Shown: positions 16,733 to 28,369, counted from the first letter of the stretch. The stretch is DNA of 64,000 nucleotides from Vibrio hannami (GCF_029589055.1 NZ_JARQZP010000003.1:744001-808000); one strand, 5' to 3'. Notes: a model not told the origin generated them from the letters alone. Translations and numbers: made by a program.

Positions 16733-17516
16733 AGTACAAGCGCACTGGTTTCCAGATGCAATTAGGCTGCAAGCGCGTAGAATTCATCCCAAACCGATAA
16801 ACCATCAGGGTTGCCAAGCTGTCCATTTTTAATCATCGACCACAGTTCCACACCAGCGAGTTTGGCCTTTGCCCCTTCGTCTGATTTCCATCCTAAACAT
16901 TGATGCATCTTACCTTTCACTTTCCGGTGGCTTTGCTCGACTAGGTTGTTCAAATACTTAACTTGAAGCACTTCAATCAGGTTGAGCATCCTCCCCATCA
17001 GCCAGAGTTGGACGTTGATATTATGCAGCGCTAACGCATTGGAACCACTCTTATCAAGCACCACCTTTTCAGGTAATCCGTTGTGGCCTATTGCCTTAAT
17101 GAAGAAGGCGCGAGCGGCTTTCTCATCACGGCGATCGCATAGTAAAAAATCAATAACATTGCCGTACCTATCAACGGCCCGGTAATAGTATTTCCACTGA
17201 CCTTTGACGTTAATATAGGTCTCGTCCATCCGCCACGAAGAGGTGACAGGCTTCTTTCTTCGACGAGCCTGATGTTCCAGTAAGGGAGCATATTTGATGA
17301 CCCACCGATTGATGGTTGAGTGATCAACATGGATACCCCGCTCAGCCATAATCTCTTCGATTTCACGGTAGCTGAGTTTATAAGAAACATAATAGCGAAC
17401 AACCTGTAGGATGATGTCGGAAGGAAAGTGGCGACCAGAAAAGTTGATAGTCATAATGCTAAAGGTAATGAGTGCAGAGGAGAGCATAACTCAGCACTCC
17501 AGGTTGCGACAAAACC
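16709..17516 (-). mobile_element. IS6-family insertion sequence, 808 bp
   Basis: The ends are a 13-bp inverted repeat GGTTTTGTCGCAA on both sides, enclosing one transposase gene; size and ends suit IS6/IS26-like elements. The 8-bp flanks (ATTTTTTG and AAAAGGTT) do not match, so there is no target duplication. That suggests cointegrate resolution or recombination between copies, and a deletion of DNA to the right of the truncated NTF2-like gene. Confidence 0.88.
16762..17454 (-). CDS. IS6-family transposase
   Basis: 230 aa from the ATG at 17454, the usual start position for the family; another ATG at 17487 would add 11 residues. The start MTINFSGRHFPSDIILQVVR and the helix-turn-helix YREIEEIMAERGIHVDHSTI are typical. 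The DDE residues sit in WRMDETYI, VVLDKSGSN and VEQSHRKVK. It appears complete and may be active. Confidence 0.9.
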   Translation of the reverse strand: MTINFSGRHFPSDIILQVVRYYVSYKLSYREIEEIMAERGIHVDHSTINRWVIKYAPLLEHQARRRKKPVTSSWRMDETYINVKGQWKYYYRAVDRYGNVIDFLLCDRRDEKAARAFFIKAIGHNGLPEKVVLDKSGSNALALHNINVQLWLMGRMLNLIEVLQVKYLNNLVEQSHRKVKGKMHQCLGWKSDEGAKAKLAGVELWSMIKNGQLGNPDGLSVWDEFYALAA

Positions 17517-18090
17517 AAAAGGTTGGGGGGTTCAGATTACCGCTAAATAACTTCCTACACCACCAAAGCTTGTGACAAAATCGCTTGGTGGTCACAAGCC
17601 TTAGAGCCATCGTTCTGAAACGATTCTGGAAAGAAGTTTGTCAGCGCATTTGCTAAATTAGCTATTCACGGATAACTTTTGGTATTACAAAAGATTGAGT
17701 GGCAACGTTTGATATGGTGCCGTCCAAGCAAGGAATTGGATAGAAGTGTTCATCCGTAAGTTATAGTGCGAAATTCACTTTATGCAATATTTCTCTGAGA
17801 GCATGCAAATCAAGGCTAACCCCTAAAGCGCTTCTCCCCCAAAACGATTAATCAGATTTCTAACACGTCGATTTGCTCTTCAGCTGCCATTAATTTTCCT
17901 AACTTGGCACTAGGGCAAGGCTATGTTTACTAGTGGAAAAAGTGTAGCCAACACCTGCTATATCTTGTTATTTTCATGTAGGGTTTTCACCTTAAAATGC
18001 TAAATTCGACAATCCAAAAGCCAGGAAAATTTTCAAAAGATCGTCCATGCTTGATAAAGATGCTTGCTCTTGGAGGGTAACTCAAACCCT
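17517..18090. other. Non-coding gap between IS6 element and antiporter
   Basis: No convincing gene in 574 bp. At 17559-17599 two inverted repeats interleave: GCTTGTGAC (17568) with GTCACAAGC (17591), and ACCACCAAAGC (17559) with GCTTGGTGGT (17583). Only one of the two stems can form at a time, or a pseudoknot. The 3' part presumably contains the antiporter promoter; GGAGGG lies 13 bases before its ATG. Confidence 0.4.
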
Positions 18091-20129
18091 ATGGATACGT
18101 CTGAAACATTCATTCCTGTTATTTTCGCTATAATGGCTTTTATGGTGATATCGATTACCGCTTTTTTAGCCGCAAAAATCGCACGTATCCCATTTCCAAT
18201 CATGCTGGTTTTTTCCGGTGTTATTTTGTCTCAGACCCCAATACCGAGCGGTATTAATCTCTTTCTCAGTGCAGAAGTAGCACAGCAAACGATTATTTTT
18301 GTTTTACTGCCGATACTGATCTTTGATGCTGCATATCGCTTCGACGTATCAAAGTTTGCGGCAAACTGGGTGCCTATTGTCTTGATGGCTTTCCCGGGCG
18401 TACTTTTTTCTATGTTAGTGATCACATGCAGTTTGATATTCCTGGCGGGGCTGACTCCGGAAGTTGCGTTATTACTGGGGATCATTCTAAGTGCGACAGA
18501 TCCTAGCGCAACTATCGCCATTTTTAAGGAGTTGGGTGCTCCAAAAGACTTGGTCACTATCGTAGAGGGTGAAAGCCTACTCAATGATGCAACGGTTATC
18601 GCATTGTACAAAGTAGCTGCTGTGGTATTAGCGGTCAACCTCACACCATATGAAATGGCTTTGACCAGTTCTTGGAAGATATTATGGCTATTTGGCGCAG
18701 GGGCAATTTCGGGATGGATAGCAGGGAATCTGCTAATCTGGTTAATGAGAACATTGCCGGACGAGCCCTATATTGAAATCAGTATTAGCCTGATTATTGC
18801 TGTTGGTTGTTTCGTTGCGATTGAAGAGTACATGGGAGCGAGTGGTATTGTTGCCTTAACGGTATGCGGATTGGTCTTGTCTCAAAACACTCCTCTTCCT
18901 ATCAGTAATAATTCAAGCCATTATCTGGAAAACTTCTGGACTTACTTATCTGATGTATCAAAGGCATTTGTGTTTATACTGGTTGGAATGTGGCTGGACA
19001 TCAGTCTTATTGCTTCACATTGGTTAAGTTCTCTGCTGGCTGTGATCTGTATGTTGTTGGCCCGCAGCATACTGGTATACGGCGTATTACCTTTTTTGGA
19101 CAGCTACGTCAGCATTCGTATTTGCTGCCTAAAGCCTATCAGCATATTTGCCTGTGGGGAGGGTTAAGAGGAGCGGTTACGTTGGCTCTTGCCATGCTGG
19201 CTATAACCCACACTGCCGTACTTAACTTAGAGCAAAAAGAAACACTATTAGCCATAGCGATGGGAGCGGTTGCTTTCATTATTATCATTCAAGGGTTAAC
19301 TTTATCGCCTCTAGCCCGTTACCTGACGTTAGATGACATTAGCTTGGACAATCAAATCACGAAAAAAGAGTTACTGCTTTCAGCGATGAGCGCCAGTAAA
19401 CATGCGTTGTCCCAGTTTATTCAAACCCCGTTATCAAGCAGTGGTGCTCCGCAAGAGTTGATGCTATCCCTGAAGTCCTGTCTATCTGAAGAGCAGAAAC
19501 AGCTCGAGCACCTTTACAGTGAACAGGTCGGTACTGAGGGGTTATATCGAAGGCTTATCATGAGAGGGCTTAGCATCGAAGCTGGTTATTTATACATACT
19601 TTACGAACAAGGTATAATTTCAAGTGAGATATATCAATTTCAGAGAGAATCGTTTGATCGGCAAATGGACGCAGCCAGGCATAAATACCGTCAACCAAAG
19701 AGTCTTTTAATCGCAGGTTATTGGAAAAGCAAGCTTTTCGGTCATCCAGGCAGCAGAAAGCAGGGTATAGTCTTCCAATACGAAGTGTCTTGGGCCCGAT
19801 TGTTAACCTCAGAGTTTGCGTTAACTGAACTTGAATCACTCCTTGCTGAACAGCCAGTTAATAAGCTTTTTACAGATCAGGTGTTTTCTATCTGGCGTAG
19901 TTGGCATCAACAAAGCGAAGCGATGATTCGGAGACTTGAAAAAGAGCACCCGGTTTTAACAGCACAAGCTCAGAGGAGATGGCTACATCAAATGCTAAAC
20001 ACAATACATAGCTCACACCTTAATAAGTTCGTCCGGCAGCGCCTGATTAATGCATCAGAACGAGATGTTATTCGGGAAGAGCTCATGAAAATGATGTCTA
20101 ACAAAATACAAAAAGATAGTGGTCGATAA
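18091..20129 (+). pseudogene. CPA1-type cation/proton antiporter, frameshifted
   Basis: The two overlapping frames, 18091-19167 and about 19098-20129, make one protein of about 679 aa. The first carries roughly ten membrane segments with the CPA motifs ATDPSATIAIFKELGA and EGESLLNDATVIAL; the second resumes at GQLRQHSYLLP and has WGGLRGAVTLALAML, then a cytosolic tail of about 280 residues. The break is at a T6 run, 19092-19097: one more T restores the frame. T TTT TTG in the zero frame also fits a -1 slippery heptamer. The role would be Na+/H+ or K+/H+ exchange across the inner membrane. It may be real decay, slippage or an assembly error. Confidence 0.8.
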
Positions 20130-20139
20130 ATATTCAAAA

Positions 20140-20174
20140 AAGGGAGAGTCAGCAGGTTTTTCTGATTCTCCCTT
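20140..20174. terminator. Hairpin terminator between convergent genes
   Basis: AAGGGAGA-GTCAG paired with CTGAT-TCTCCCTT, about 12 paired bases with one mismatch, ten bases past the antiporter stop and facing the minus-strand stress operon. Confidence 0.65.
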
Positions 20175-20238
20175 CGAATTGATTTTCCCAACGTAATAGC
20201 CTGCACCTAAAGCTGAGTTGAGCGCAGCTATAACCACG

Positions 20239-20601
20239 TTACGTGATGTTAAATTTAGCCCAAAGTGTCCTTATGTATAGCTTCAGGTCCTCAGATGCCT
20301 GAATAGTAAGCTGGGCGGTACAATGTAAGTCATTATCATCGCCGGAAATTAAGATCCACTCTTCATCTTTAATTGACTCGATTCTAGGGCCGAGCATTGC
20401 AGTCAAGGACTCAAAAGAGTTTGTAATGTGCACAATGGCTCCATACTGACTAAAATCAATGTCTTGAAAGTTGTCATGGCGGATCTCCACTGAAAAATCA
20501 TAGCTGTCGAACAGACGTGTGAAGCCTTCTATATTCGTACTTGCCTTACAAATCAGCAGTACATTATTCAACGACTTGGTTTTGCAACTATTTGTAGCCA
20601 T
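20239..20601 (-). CDS. Hypothetical protein in the stress cassette
   Basis: 120 aa, soluble, no recognised family. The strand-helix rhythm (NNVLLICKAS, then IVHITNSFESL and EWILISGDD) is faintly like a response-regulator receiver fold, but the phosphate-accepting aspartate pattern is not clear. It starts 22 bp after the protease gene stop on the same strand, so it is very likely in its operon. It is the last gene of the block before the convergent antiporter. Function unknown. Confidence 0.65.
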   Translation of the reverse strand: MATNSCKTKSLNNVLLICKASTNIEGFTRLFDSYDFSVEIRHDNFQDIDFSQYGAIVHITNSFESLTAMLGPRIESIKDEEWILISGDDNDLHCTAQLTIQASEDLKLYIRTLWAKFNIT

Positions 20602-20623
20602 GGGTAACCTCCATAAGACATGT

Positions 20624-21982
20624 TTATTGAATCACGATAAAAAGTGATCCCATCCCCCTATTGACCTGAAGTAGCAGGGTTTTGCTCTCAGTCAAAGCTT
20701 TTGTCAGAGTGTGGACGCTCCTAACTTTCTGCCGGTTCACTGCAATAATAATGTCTCCCTGGCGCAATCCGCTGTATACTGCTTTTGAATGTGAAACAAT
20801 GCCAGATACCTTTACACCATAGCCATCATCTGTCTCTTTTAGTTGCAAGCCTTGAAGAGAATCAGGTAAATGACCGTCGTGAGAAGCGGTTAAAGTTTGC
20901 TCTCCTACTATTACTAGTTTACGAAGCTCTTTTCCGTCTCGAATTAGCGTTAGGGTGACTCTATCCCCAACTTCTTTCATTCCAATTTGAGCTCGCAGTT
21001 GGCTTGTGGAGGAGGTATTTTGTCCATCGACGCTCAAAATAATGTCTCCAGGCATCAATTGGGCGTTATCCGCTGGTGAATTCTCCTTAACACGGGTGAC
21101 GAGTACACCACTAAGACCATTTTCCAGCTCAAATGCCTGACGAAGCTCCTGAGTGATATCCTGAATCCCCACACCGATTTGTCTACGCCTGACCTCACCA
21201 TGTTCAATGATTTGATTCATCGCGGAATAGGCCATATTAGAAGGGATGGCGAAACCTATTCCTACATTCCCTCCCGCAGGCGAAATAATAGCGGTATTGA
21301 TACCGATAAGTTCTCCAGCCAGGTTCACCAACGCGCCACCTGAGTTACCTGGGTTTATTGACGCATCTGTCTGGATAAAGTTCTCGTAGCCTTCAATACC
21401 CAACCCTGTACGGCCTAAGGCACTGACCACACCCGTTGTTACTGTTTGTCCTAGCCCAAATGGATTACCAATCGCCACAACAAAATCACCAACTTCTAAA
21501 TTATCGGAGTTTGCAAATGTCACTTCCGCTAGGTCGTGGGTAGCTACCTTCAAAATAGCAATATCTAACTCAGGGTCTTGCCCGAGTACCTTGGCGTTAT
21601 AGGTTCGGCCATCAACAAGCGATACCTGGATTTCGTTCGCCCCTTTTATCACGTGATAGTTGGTCATGACGATACCGTTTTTTGCGTTAACCACGACACC
21701 TGACCCCGCACTTTGCTGGCGTTTTTGAAGGGGTTGGTCTAGCCGTTGGTCAGGAACGCTAAAAAATCGCCGGAAGAAAGGGTCATTTAACAGAGGGTTA
21801 TCGATATGTTGCTGAGTTGAAAACGTGGATATGTTTACCACGGCAGGGTGAACTTCTTTGATCATTGGTGCAATTGACGGAAAGGGTTTACCTTCAGTCG
21901 TAACATTAGGCAATGCCGCCTGAGCAGAACTCAAAGCTAGTGCTGCAACAACATATGTCGTAAAGATAACTTTTTTTATCAT
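20624..21982 (-). CDS. degQ: Periplasmic Do-family serine protease/chaperone
   Basis: 452 aa with a signal peptide ending near residue 22 (SSAQAA). The trypsin-like domain has the catalytic triad His110 (MTNYHVIKG), Asp140 (DPELDIAILK) and Ser214 (NPGNSGGALVN). Two PDZ domains follow, the first with GVLVTRVKENSPADNAQL. Length matches DegQ (455 aa in E. coli) better than DegP (474). It degrades or refolds misfolded envelope proteins. A GGGAG ribosome-binding site precedes the start. It lies 64 bp after a small heat-shock gene with a weak hairpin between, so it may be read from the same transcript. It is probably an extra copy beside a housekeeping DegQ/DegP. Confidence 0.9.
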   Translation of the reverse strand: MIKKVIFTTYVVAALALSSAQAALPNVTTEGKPFPSIAPMIKEVHPAVVNISTFSTQQHIDNPLLNDPFFRRFFSVPDQRLDQPLQKRQQSAGSGVVVNAKNGIVMTNYHVIKGANEIQVSLVDGRTYNAKVLGQDPELDIAILKVATHDLAEVTFANSDNLEVGDFVVAIGNPFGLGQTVTTGVVSALGRTGLGIEGYENFIQTDASINPGNSGGALVNLAGELIGINTAIISPAGGNVGIGFAIPSNMAYSAMNQIIEHGEVRRRQIGVGIQDITQELRQAFELENGLSGVLVTRVKENSPADNAQLMPGDIILSVDGQNTSSTSQLRAQIGMKEVGDRVTLTLIRDGKELRKLVIVGEQTLTASHDGHLPDSLQGLQLKETDDGYGVKVSGIVSHSKAVYSGLRQGDIIIAVNRQKVRSVHTLTKALTESKTLLLQVNRGMGSLFIVIQ

Positions 21983-22016
21983 TTAAGTCTCTCCCTAAGA
22001 ATACATTACTAACAAA

Positions 22017-22038
22017 GGAGGCAGATTTGACTGCCTCC
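22017..22038 (-). terminator. Hairpin between small heat-shock and protease genes
   Basis: GGAGGCAG and CTGCCTCC form a perfect 8-bp stem with a six-base loop, followed on the minus strand only by TTTG. It may attenuate rather than end transcription into the protease gene. Confidence 0.5.
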
Positions 22039-22046
22039 ACGCTTAT

Positions 22047-22664
22047 TCATGACGAAATAGATATACGCTTAATGTTATCGCTCGTTGTTGTTATTCTTGG
22101 GATCTGAATGACCAGAAGACCGTTTTTCATTGTTGCCGAGATAGCATTTTTATCTATATCTTCTGGCAAAGATAAGGTACGTTGAAATGTACCCATACTG
22201 CGTTCAACGCAGTAATACTGTTTATCTTCAGACTCTTTTTCCTCCTGCATTTGTCCCTTCACAACCAGCGTGTTTGCACTCAATTCAACTTGAATGTCAT
22301 TTTCTGATAGACCAGGTAGCTCGACTGAAATTTCGTATTGTTTCTCACTGCCGGAAACATCGAGTTTTGCTCGGTTTGCATTGTGGACTCTATTGCTTAG
22401 TAAATTACCACCGAGCAATGAATTTTCGCGGGATAGATGTGAAGAGCCTGCTTCACCAAAAGAGTGCCATACGTCATCAAACAAACGGTCCATTTCCCGG
22501 TGTAGTTGAAGAAGCGAATTTACAGAACTTTGTTGTGGTGATACGTAGGTATTGCCACCAGTACGAACTTCAGAAAATGCTTCATCTTTAGATACTGGAA
22601 TTTGGTTTTTAGAGTTATCTTCATGTTTAAACCAATTCCAGGGATTTAGTTTTTCAATGTTCAT
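22047..22664 (-). CDS. Small heat-shock protein, Hsp20/alpha-crystallin family (long form)
   Basis: 205 aa from the ATG at 22664, which has GGGAGG spaced correctly; a start at 22691 adds nine residues upstream of that site. The first 95 residues are a variable arm with LLQLHREMDRLFDDVWHSFG. The alpha-crystallin domain follows (KLDVSGSEKQYEISVELPGL, then NGLLVIQIPR) with a C-terminal IxI-type anchor around RISISS. ATP-independent holdase in the cytoplasm. It is paired with a shorter Hsp20 upstream, a common arrangement for hetero-oligomers. Confidence 0.9.
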   Translation of the reverse strand: MNIEKLNPWNWFKHEDNSKNQIPVSKDEAFSEVRTGGNTYVSPQQSSVNSLLQLHREMDRLFDDVWHSFGEAGSSHLSRENSLLGGNLLSNRVHNANRAKLDVSGSEKQYEISVELPGLSENDIQVELSANTLVVKGQMQEEKESEDKQYYCVERSMGTFQRTLSLPEDIDKNAISATMKNGLLVIQIPRITTTSDNIKRISISS

Positions 22665-22700
22665 AAAATACCCTCCCAAATATGGGTGCAATTCATGGCT

Positions 22701-22737
22701 AATAATTAGAGGGTGCGTTAAACACCCTCTAATTATT
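22701..22737. promoter_or_regulatory. 15-bp perfect hairpin between the two hsp20 genes
   Basis: AATAATTAGAGGGTG and its exact reverse complement flank a CGTTAAA loop. It begins at the stop codon of the upstream hsp20 and has no T-run on the minus strand, so an mRNA-processing or stabilising hairpin is likelier than a terminator. Confidence 0.6.
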
Positions 22738-23216
22738 TACTCATCATTAACCTTACCGTCATTAACACCTTCAGATTTATGCTCTAAAATATTACCACCT
22801 TTATTTATAGCAATAGATTTAGGCTTCATTTCCTCAGGAATTTCTTTAACCAAAGTAATAGTTAACAGGCCATTAGAGAGATCGGCATCGGTAACTTCAA
22901 CATAGTCTGCTAAGTTAAATTTACGCTCAAATGTACGATTGGCGATACCCTGATATAGATATTTACTTTCTTGATCAGAGCTCTTATTACCGCGCACAGT
23001 GAGCACGCCTTTCTCGACTTGAATATCAAGTTCTTCTTCAACAAACCCCGCTACAGCCAAAGTAATGGCATAACGATGCTCGCTAAGAACTTCTATATTG
23101 TATGGGGGGTAGCCGCCAACCGTTGTTTCACTGGTCAACGCATGATCCAATAATGATGCGAGGCGGTCAAATCCTACACTATTTCTATATAGTGGAGTTA
23201 GGTCGATTGAGTTCAT
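22737..23216 (-). CDS. Small heat-shock protein IbpA-like
   Basis: 159 aa from the ATG at 23216, preceded by GGAGG at the right distance; a start at 23255 lacks support. The N-terminus MNSIDLTPLYRNSVGFDRLA is that of IbpA/IbpB, and the alpha-crystallin domain has YNIEVLSEHRYAITLAVAGF and GLLTITLVKEIPEEMKPKSI. It binds unfolding proteins in the cytoplasm and passes them to DnaK/ClpB. A sigma-32-like promoter lies about 80 bp upstream. It is first in a run of small heat-shock, protease and unknown genes. Confidence 0.93.
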   Translation of the reverse strand: MNSIDLTPLYRNSVGFDRLASLLDHALTSETTVGGYPPYNIEVLSEHRYAITLAVAGFVEEELDIQVEKGVLTVRGNKSSDQESKYLYQGIANRTFERKFNLADYVEVTDADLSNGLLTITLVKEIPEEMKPKSIAINKGGNILEHKSEGVNDGKVNDE

Positions 23217-23297
23217 AATATATCCTCCATAAGAAGCAATACAAAATAAAAACAATGTATGTAAAGAGTTTCTATATAGACAACCCTTACATTAATT

Positions 23298-23326
23298 TTA
23301 TAGTGTTTTAACGAACCATTTTCAAG
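23298..23326 (-). promoter_or_regulatory. Candidate sigma-32 promoter for the hsp20 genes
   Basis: On the minus strand, CTTGAA (-35) is followed after 15 bases by CACTATAA (-10, consensus CCCCATNT, partial match). Spacing equals that of the groES promoter below. The start codon lies 82 bp downstream. Confidence 0.5.
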
Positions 23327-23450
23327 TGTATTTTTATAAATTTTATTTATAAAAAACACATGCTAATCATCATCCATAATAAGGTTGATATTTATTGGTT
23401 TGTCATATTCAAAAAGTTAAGCGAGCTTCCCTTCCCGCTTTAATATCTTA

Positions 23451-25378
<1,928 letters not shown>

Positions 25379-25458
25379 GAGGTTAGCCTCCTACAATTGT
25401 TAAACATAAAAGACATATTAGTGACGGATAGAGCCAAGTAATGCTCTACCAAACAGGA

Positions 25459-25487
25459 AAATAGGGACAAAGAAAGGTAAGTTCAAG
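25459..25487 (-). promoter_or_regulatory. Candidate sigma-32 promoter of groESL
   Basis: On the minus strand: CTTGAA (-35), 15 bases, then CCCTATTT, close to the consensus CCCCATNT. It is placed about 80 bp before the groES start. Heat-shock control is expected for this operon. Confidence 0.75.
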
Positions 25488-25675
25488 GGAAAATAAAAAA
25501 ATTTTATATTCTATTTTCCGATAGAAATAATGATTGATTATTTCTTTCTGTTATATACTGTTTTATAGAAAATTGCCTATCCAGTCAGCTTGCAATCGTT
25601 AAGTTTCTTCGGTACAAAGTGGACGATTATGCCCGTTACAAGCATGATCTTCTTCTAGTTAGGCATTAGAAAACG

Positions 25676-27024
25676 GGTTCTTCTCCGCTTAGATGAGCTT
25701 GATCTTTGGATAAAAGGTTGAGTGAGTGTCAGGGACTGAGGTCTGTCTGATCTTTAATTTGAAGTAATCAGTGTCCCGAACACCACGAGCTCTTCTTCTA
25801 AGCAAGCCGATAGACACGTTCCCTGCTTCTACTCGGGCGTTGGTTAGCTTGTATTTGGCGTAGTTACAGATACCCACTTTTCTTTCTAGCAAAGCGTCAG
25901 CAAAGTTATTTAACGATAAGATTCCTGTCGATTTGGCAAGTTGGCACCATGCCTCAAGAGCTGTGGTCATTGCTTCGTAGTTATGTTCATCCCATACCGC
26001 CTGAAGCTGCTCTTTCAGCATGTAAATGATGCACAGTGTCTTGTTATTTTCGAGTAGATCGTCGAGCCTATCAGATTGTCGTTCGTCCAGTTTCACCGCG
26101 TTTTTCAGAAGGAGAAAGAGCGTCCCTTTGAGCATTTTCCTCTCCTCATGAGAGCCTTTTCTAAAAGCTCTCGCTCTCTCTTTCCTAATTAAGATGCAGT
26201 AATTTTGCATTACATGAAACCGGTCAAAAACAATATCGGCATTGGGTAACATCTTTCTTACGGCCGATTGATACGCCTGACCCATATCCATTGAAACAGC
26301 TTTGATACCTTCTCTTGTCTTGACGGACAGTTGCTCGAAGAAGGCGATGAGAACCTCTGCTCGTCGACCATGCTCAACCCAAATTAAATGGCCTGATACT
26401 AGGTCGTATACCACCGTCATGTAGTCATGCCTTTTAGCTCTAGCGACTTCATCAACACCTATGTGCATTAAGTTTTTTAGTTTCTCTGGCTCCAATGCAG
26501 GTAGGTTTTCACGCAAGTACTCTCTATCGATATTCTTCACCGTTTCCCAACGAATACCTAAGTGCTGAGACACCGCATGGATACTCATATGACGACATAA
26601 GCCACTAATGAACTGACAAAAACGAGCCGTATACCGGCCTCCTTTGGCAACATACTCCGTTGCTTCAATAAGCCTTCGTCCTTCTTTATCTCGAGTCTGA
26701 GCTAGTTCAATTTCTATCGTACATGGCCGCCCGCTAACAGGGAGATCCTGAAGGCGTCTCCGGATGTAGTGGTCGACAGTACAAGGTGAGCCGTTCAATG
26801 GGTCCTTGACCTTAAACCGTCTATCTCGACGACACTGAACCAAAACTGATTGAGAGTCATCTTCTACTGAAAAAGATTCGACACATTGGCCTTTAAAGTT
26901 AAATAACGTGGAAGATAATGATGGCAAGGTATGTCACTGCTCTACAGAATAAATAAGTATTGTAAATCAGCGCTTTACTTGTAGTGAGTTTATATATGCA
27001 GACTCATGCAAGCGGAGAAGAGCC
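25676..27024 (-). mobile_element. ISL3-family insertion sequence, about 1349 bp
   Basis: The ends are imperfect inverted repeats starting GGTTCTTCTCCGCTT and GGCTCTTCTCCGCTT, each followed by ATGAG. A 7-bp direct repeat GAAAACG lies on both sides (ISL3 elements usually make 8 bp). One transposase gene fills the element. It sits between the groES promoter region and the CP4-57-like island. Confidence 0.85.
25689..26927 (-). CDS. ISL3-family transposase
   Basis: 412 aa. N-terminal zinc-finger-like region with VLVQCRRDRRFKVKDP, then the DDE catalytic core: IGVDEVARAKRHDY, VSMDMGQAYQSAV with FDRFHVMQ, and a late NARVEAGNVSIGL glutamate. It looks full length and intact. It moves the element by cut-and-paste DDE chemistry. 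The gene stop falls inside the left inverted repeat. Confidence 0.92.
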   Translation of the reverse strand: MPSLSSTLFNFKGQCVESFSVEDDSQSVLVQCRRDRRFKVKDPLNGSPCTVDHYIRRRLQDLPVSGRPCTIEIELAQTRDKEGRRLIEATEYVAKGGRYTARFCQFISGLCRHMSIHAVSQHLGIRWETVKNIDREYLRENLPALEPEKLKNLMHIGVDEVARAKRHDYMTVVYDLVSGHLIWVEHGRRAEVLIAFFEQLSVKTREGIKAVSMDMGQAYQSAVRKMLPNADIVFDRFHVMQNYCILIRKERARAFRKGSHEERKMLKGTLFLLLKNAVKLDERQSDRLDDLLENNKTLCIIYMLKEQLQAVWDEHNYEAMTTALEAWCQLAKSTGILSLNNFADALLERKVGICNYAKYKLTNARVEAGNVSIGLLRRRARGVRDTDYFKLKIRQTSVPDTHSTFYPKIKLI

Positions 27025-27373
27025 GAAAACGTAGGGCAAATCCTGATTGGATTTATCGGTTCCAAATCAAGCAGACAAACATTGGGGCATAAATGAGTCA
27101 ACCTGTCTCAAACTGCGTCTGCAATCTATATTAGATCTGGTTACATCGTTGTTTCCGCTCTTATAGATTCAGTCCAGACTAATCCGAAACACATTCAGAA
27201 CAGTCACAGACCTTTAAAAACCGTGATCCCAATAAGCTCCTTAATCCTTTACTCAATTGTGCGTCAATCTTCTCTCATAGCCTCTAAACAATTAACAACT
27301 AGCACTTATCCTTTGGCCCATTTTTGGTCATCGACTCTGCCCTAAACAAAGACTAGCGTTTATAGATACCTCA
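27025..27373. other. Non-coding stretch between ISL3 and the island
   Basis: About 350 bp with no open frame that I can support. It holds a small 6-bp inverted repeat near 27041 (AAATCC/GGATTT). It may include the lost left boundary of the island; no tRNA end or attachment repeat is recognisable. Confidence 0.3.
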
Positions 27374-27583
27374 TTAGCCAACCTTATGGAAAACTCTATC
27401 AACGTAACCAAATTTCCCTCTTTCAAACCCTAGCCATTCATCGATATCACTTTCCAACCAACATACCATTCTGCCCTCAAGCTGGATCTGCTTTGGAAAA
27501 CGACCTTGTTTGATAAAACTATAGATACTTGAACGGCTAAGACCCGTCTTTTCTTTTACTTCTTCAATTCGAATAAACCGCAT
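27374..27583 (-). CDS. AlpA-family phage-type DNA-binding regulator
   Basis: 69 aa from the ATG at 27583; the upstream start at 27616 adds a non-family leader. The helix-turn-helix matches AlpA: FIRIEEVKEKTGLSRSSIYS followed by FIKQGRFPKQIQLEGRMVCW and LESDIDEWL. AlpA proteins switch on integrase or excisionase genes of prophage-like islands such as CP4-57. It is the first of three AlpA paralogues in 7 kb. Its target here is unknown because no integrase is visible. Confidence 0.88.
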   Translation of the reverse strand: MRFIRIEEVKEKTGLSRSSIYSFIKQGRFPKQIQLEGRMVCWLESDIDEWLGFERGKFGYVDRVFHKVG

Positions 27584-27655
27584 AGTTGTTTCTCGCAACT
27601 GATTAAATACTGTCAAACGTCGAGCCGGGGAAAAGCGACGCCTTTCCCTCAGCGA

Positions 27656-28360
27656 CTATAGAAATGGCGTAGCATATTGCCTCGTCGGAGACTGATTGAT
27701 GCGTGTACGATGATGCTGGAAGGTCGAGTACTGAGATAAAGTCCCCGTGTACTGTCGTTCAGTTAACTGACTAAGGTAATAAAAAGCTATTTGCTTATTA
27801 GCGTGACCCTCAAGTGTATTTTCATCCAGGATAATAAAGTTATCGACGTCTGAAAATGCCACATAGTTGTGTATCATACTAATCCATTGTTTTACTACTT
27901 GTGACCAAGATTCTCCCATCCAATACCGGATTCTTTCCGAAAGACCTTCCATATCATCGTCATCAAAGGCTTTCAGATCAAAAAGCACCGCAACCCGATA
28001 ACAAGCCCCCACATCTTCAAGTTCTTCATACTTTGAAAACGCAGTTAATTTGCACTCTTTTTTATTTAAAGGCGGACTGCCTAACTCAACATTCACTCTC
28101 CTCTGCAGTAGATACATCCAACGATTGATATGTTCTGTTTCTGATATCCCTCCTTGAGGTACTCCTGCCAAACTTACCCTAACCATTAGAACCTTTGGTC
28201 GTTGATGATGATATCGCCTTAACCTCTCAGATAATCGAAGCAAAGCAGCATGACTTAATTCATAAAGGTCAGTAGCCACGGGAAGGCTATCAAATACCGG
28301 CGCGGTATAACCTTTGGCACTGCTGTGTTCTGGCTTAGTTGAAACGATACGGTAGTCCAT
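27656..28360 (-). CDS. Island protein, distant YagK/YfjJ (inovirus Gp2)-like
   Basis: 234 aa, soluble. The layout (PKVLMVRVSLAG, then EHINRWMYLLQRRVN, GACYRVAVLFDLKAF and LSERIRYWMGESWSQVV) follows the order seen in YagK/YfjJ-type proteins, which resemble inovirus replication proteins. The clearer member is at 31986-32697. The similarity is my reading of pattern, not a firm family match. It lies between two AlpA genes on the same strand, 9 bp after one of them, so they are probably co-transcribed. Confidence 0.5.
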   Translation of the reverse strand: MDYRIVSTKPEHSSAKGYTAPVFDSLPVATDLYELSHAALLRLSERLRRYHHQRPKVLMVRVSLAGVPQGGISETEHINRWMYLLQRRVNVELGSPPLNKKECKLTAFSKYEELEDVGACYRVAVLFDLKAFDDDDMEGLSERIRYWMGESWSQVVKQWISMIHNYVAFSDVDNFIILDENTLEGHANKQIAFYYLSQLTERQYTGTLSQYSTFQHHRTRINQSPTRQYATPFL

Positions 28361-28369
28361 ACAACCTCC

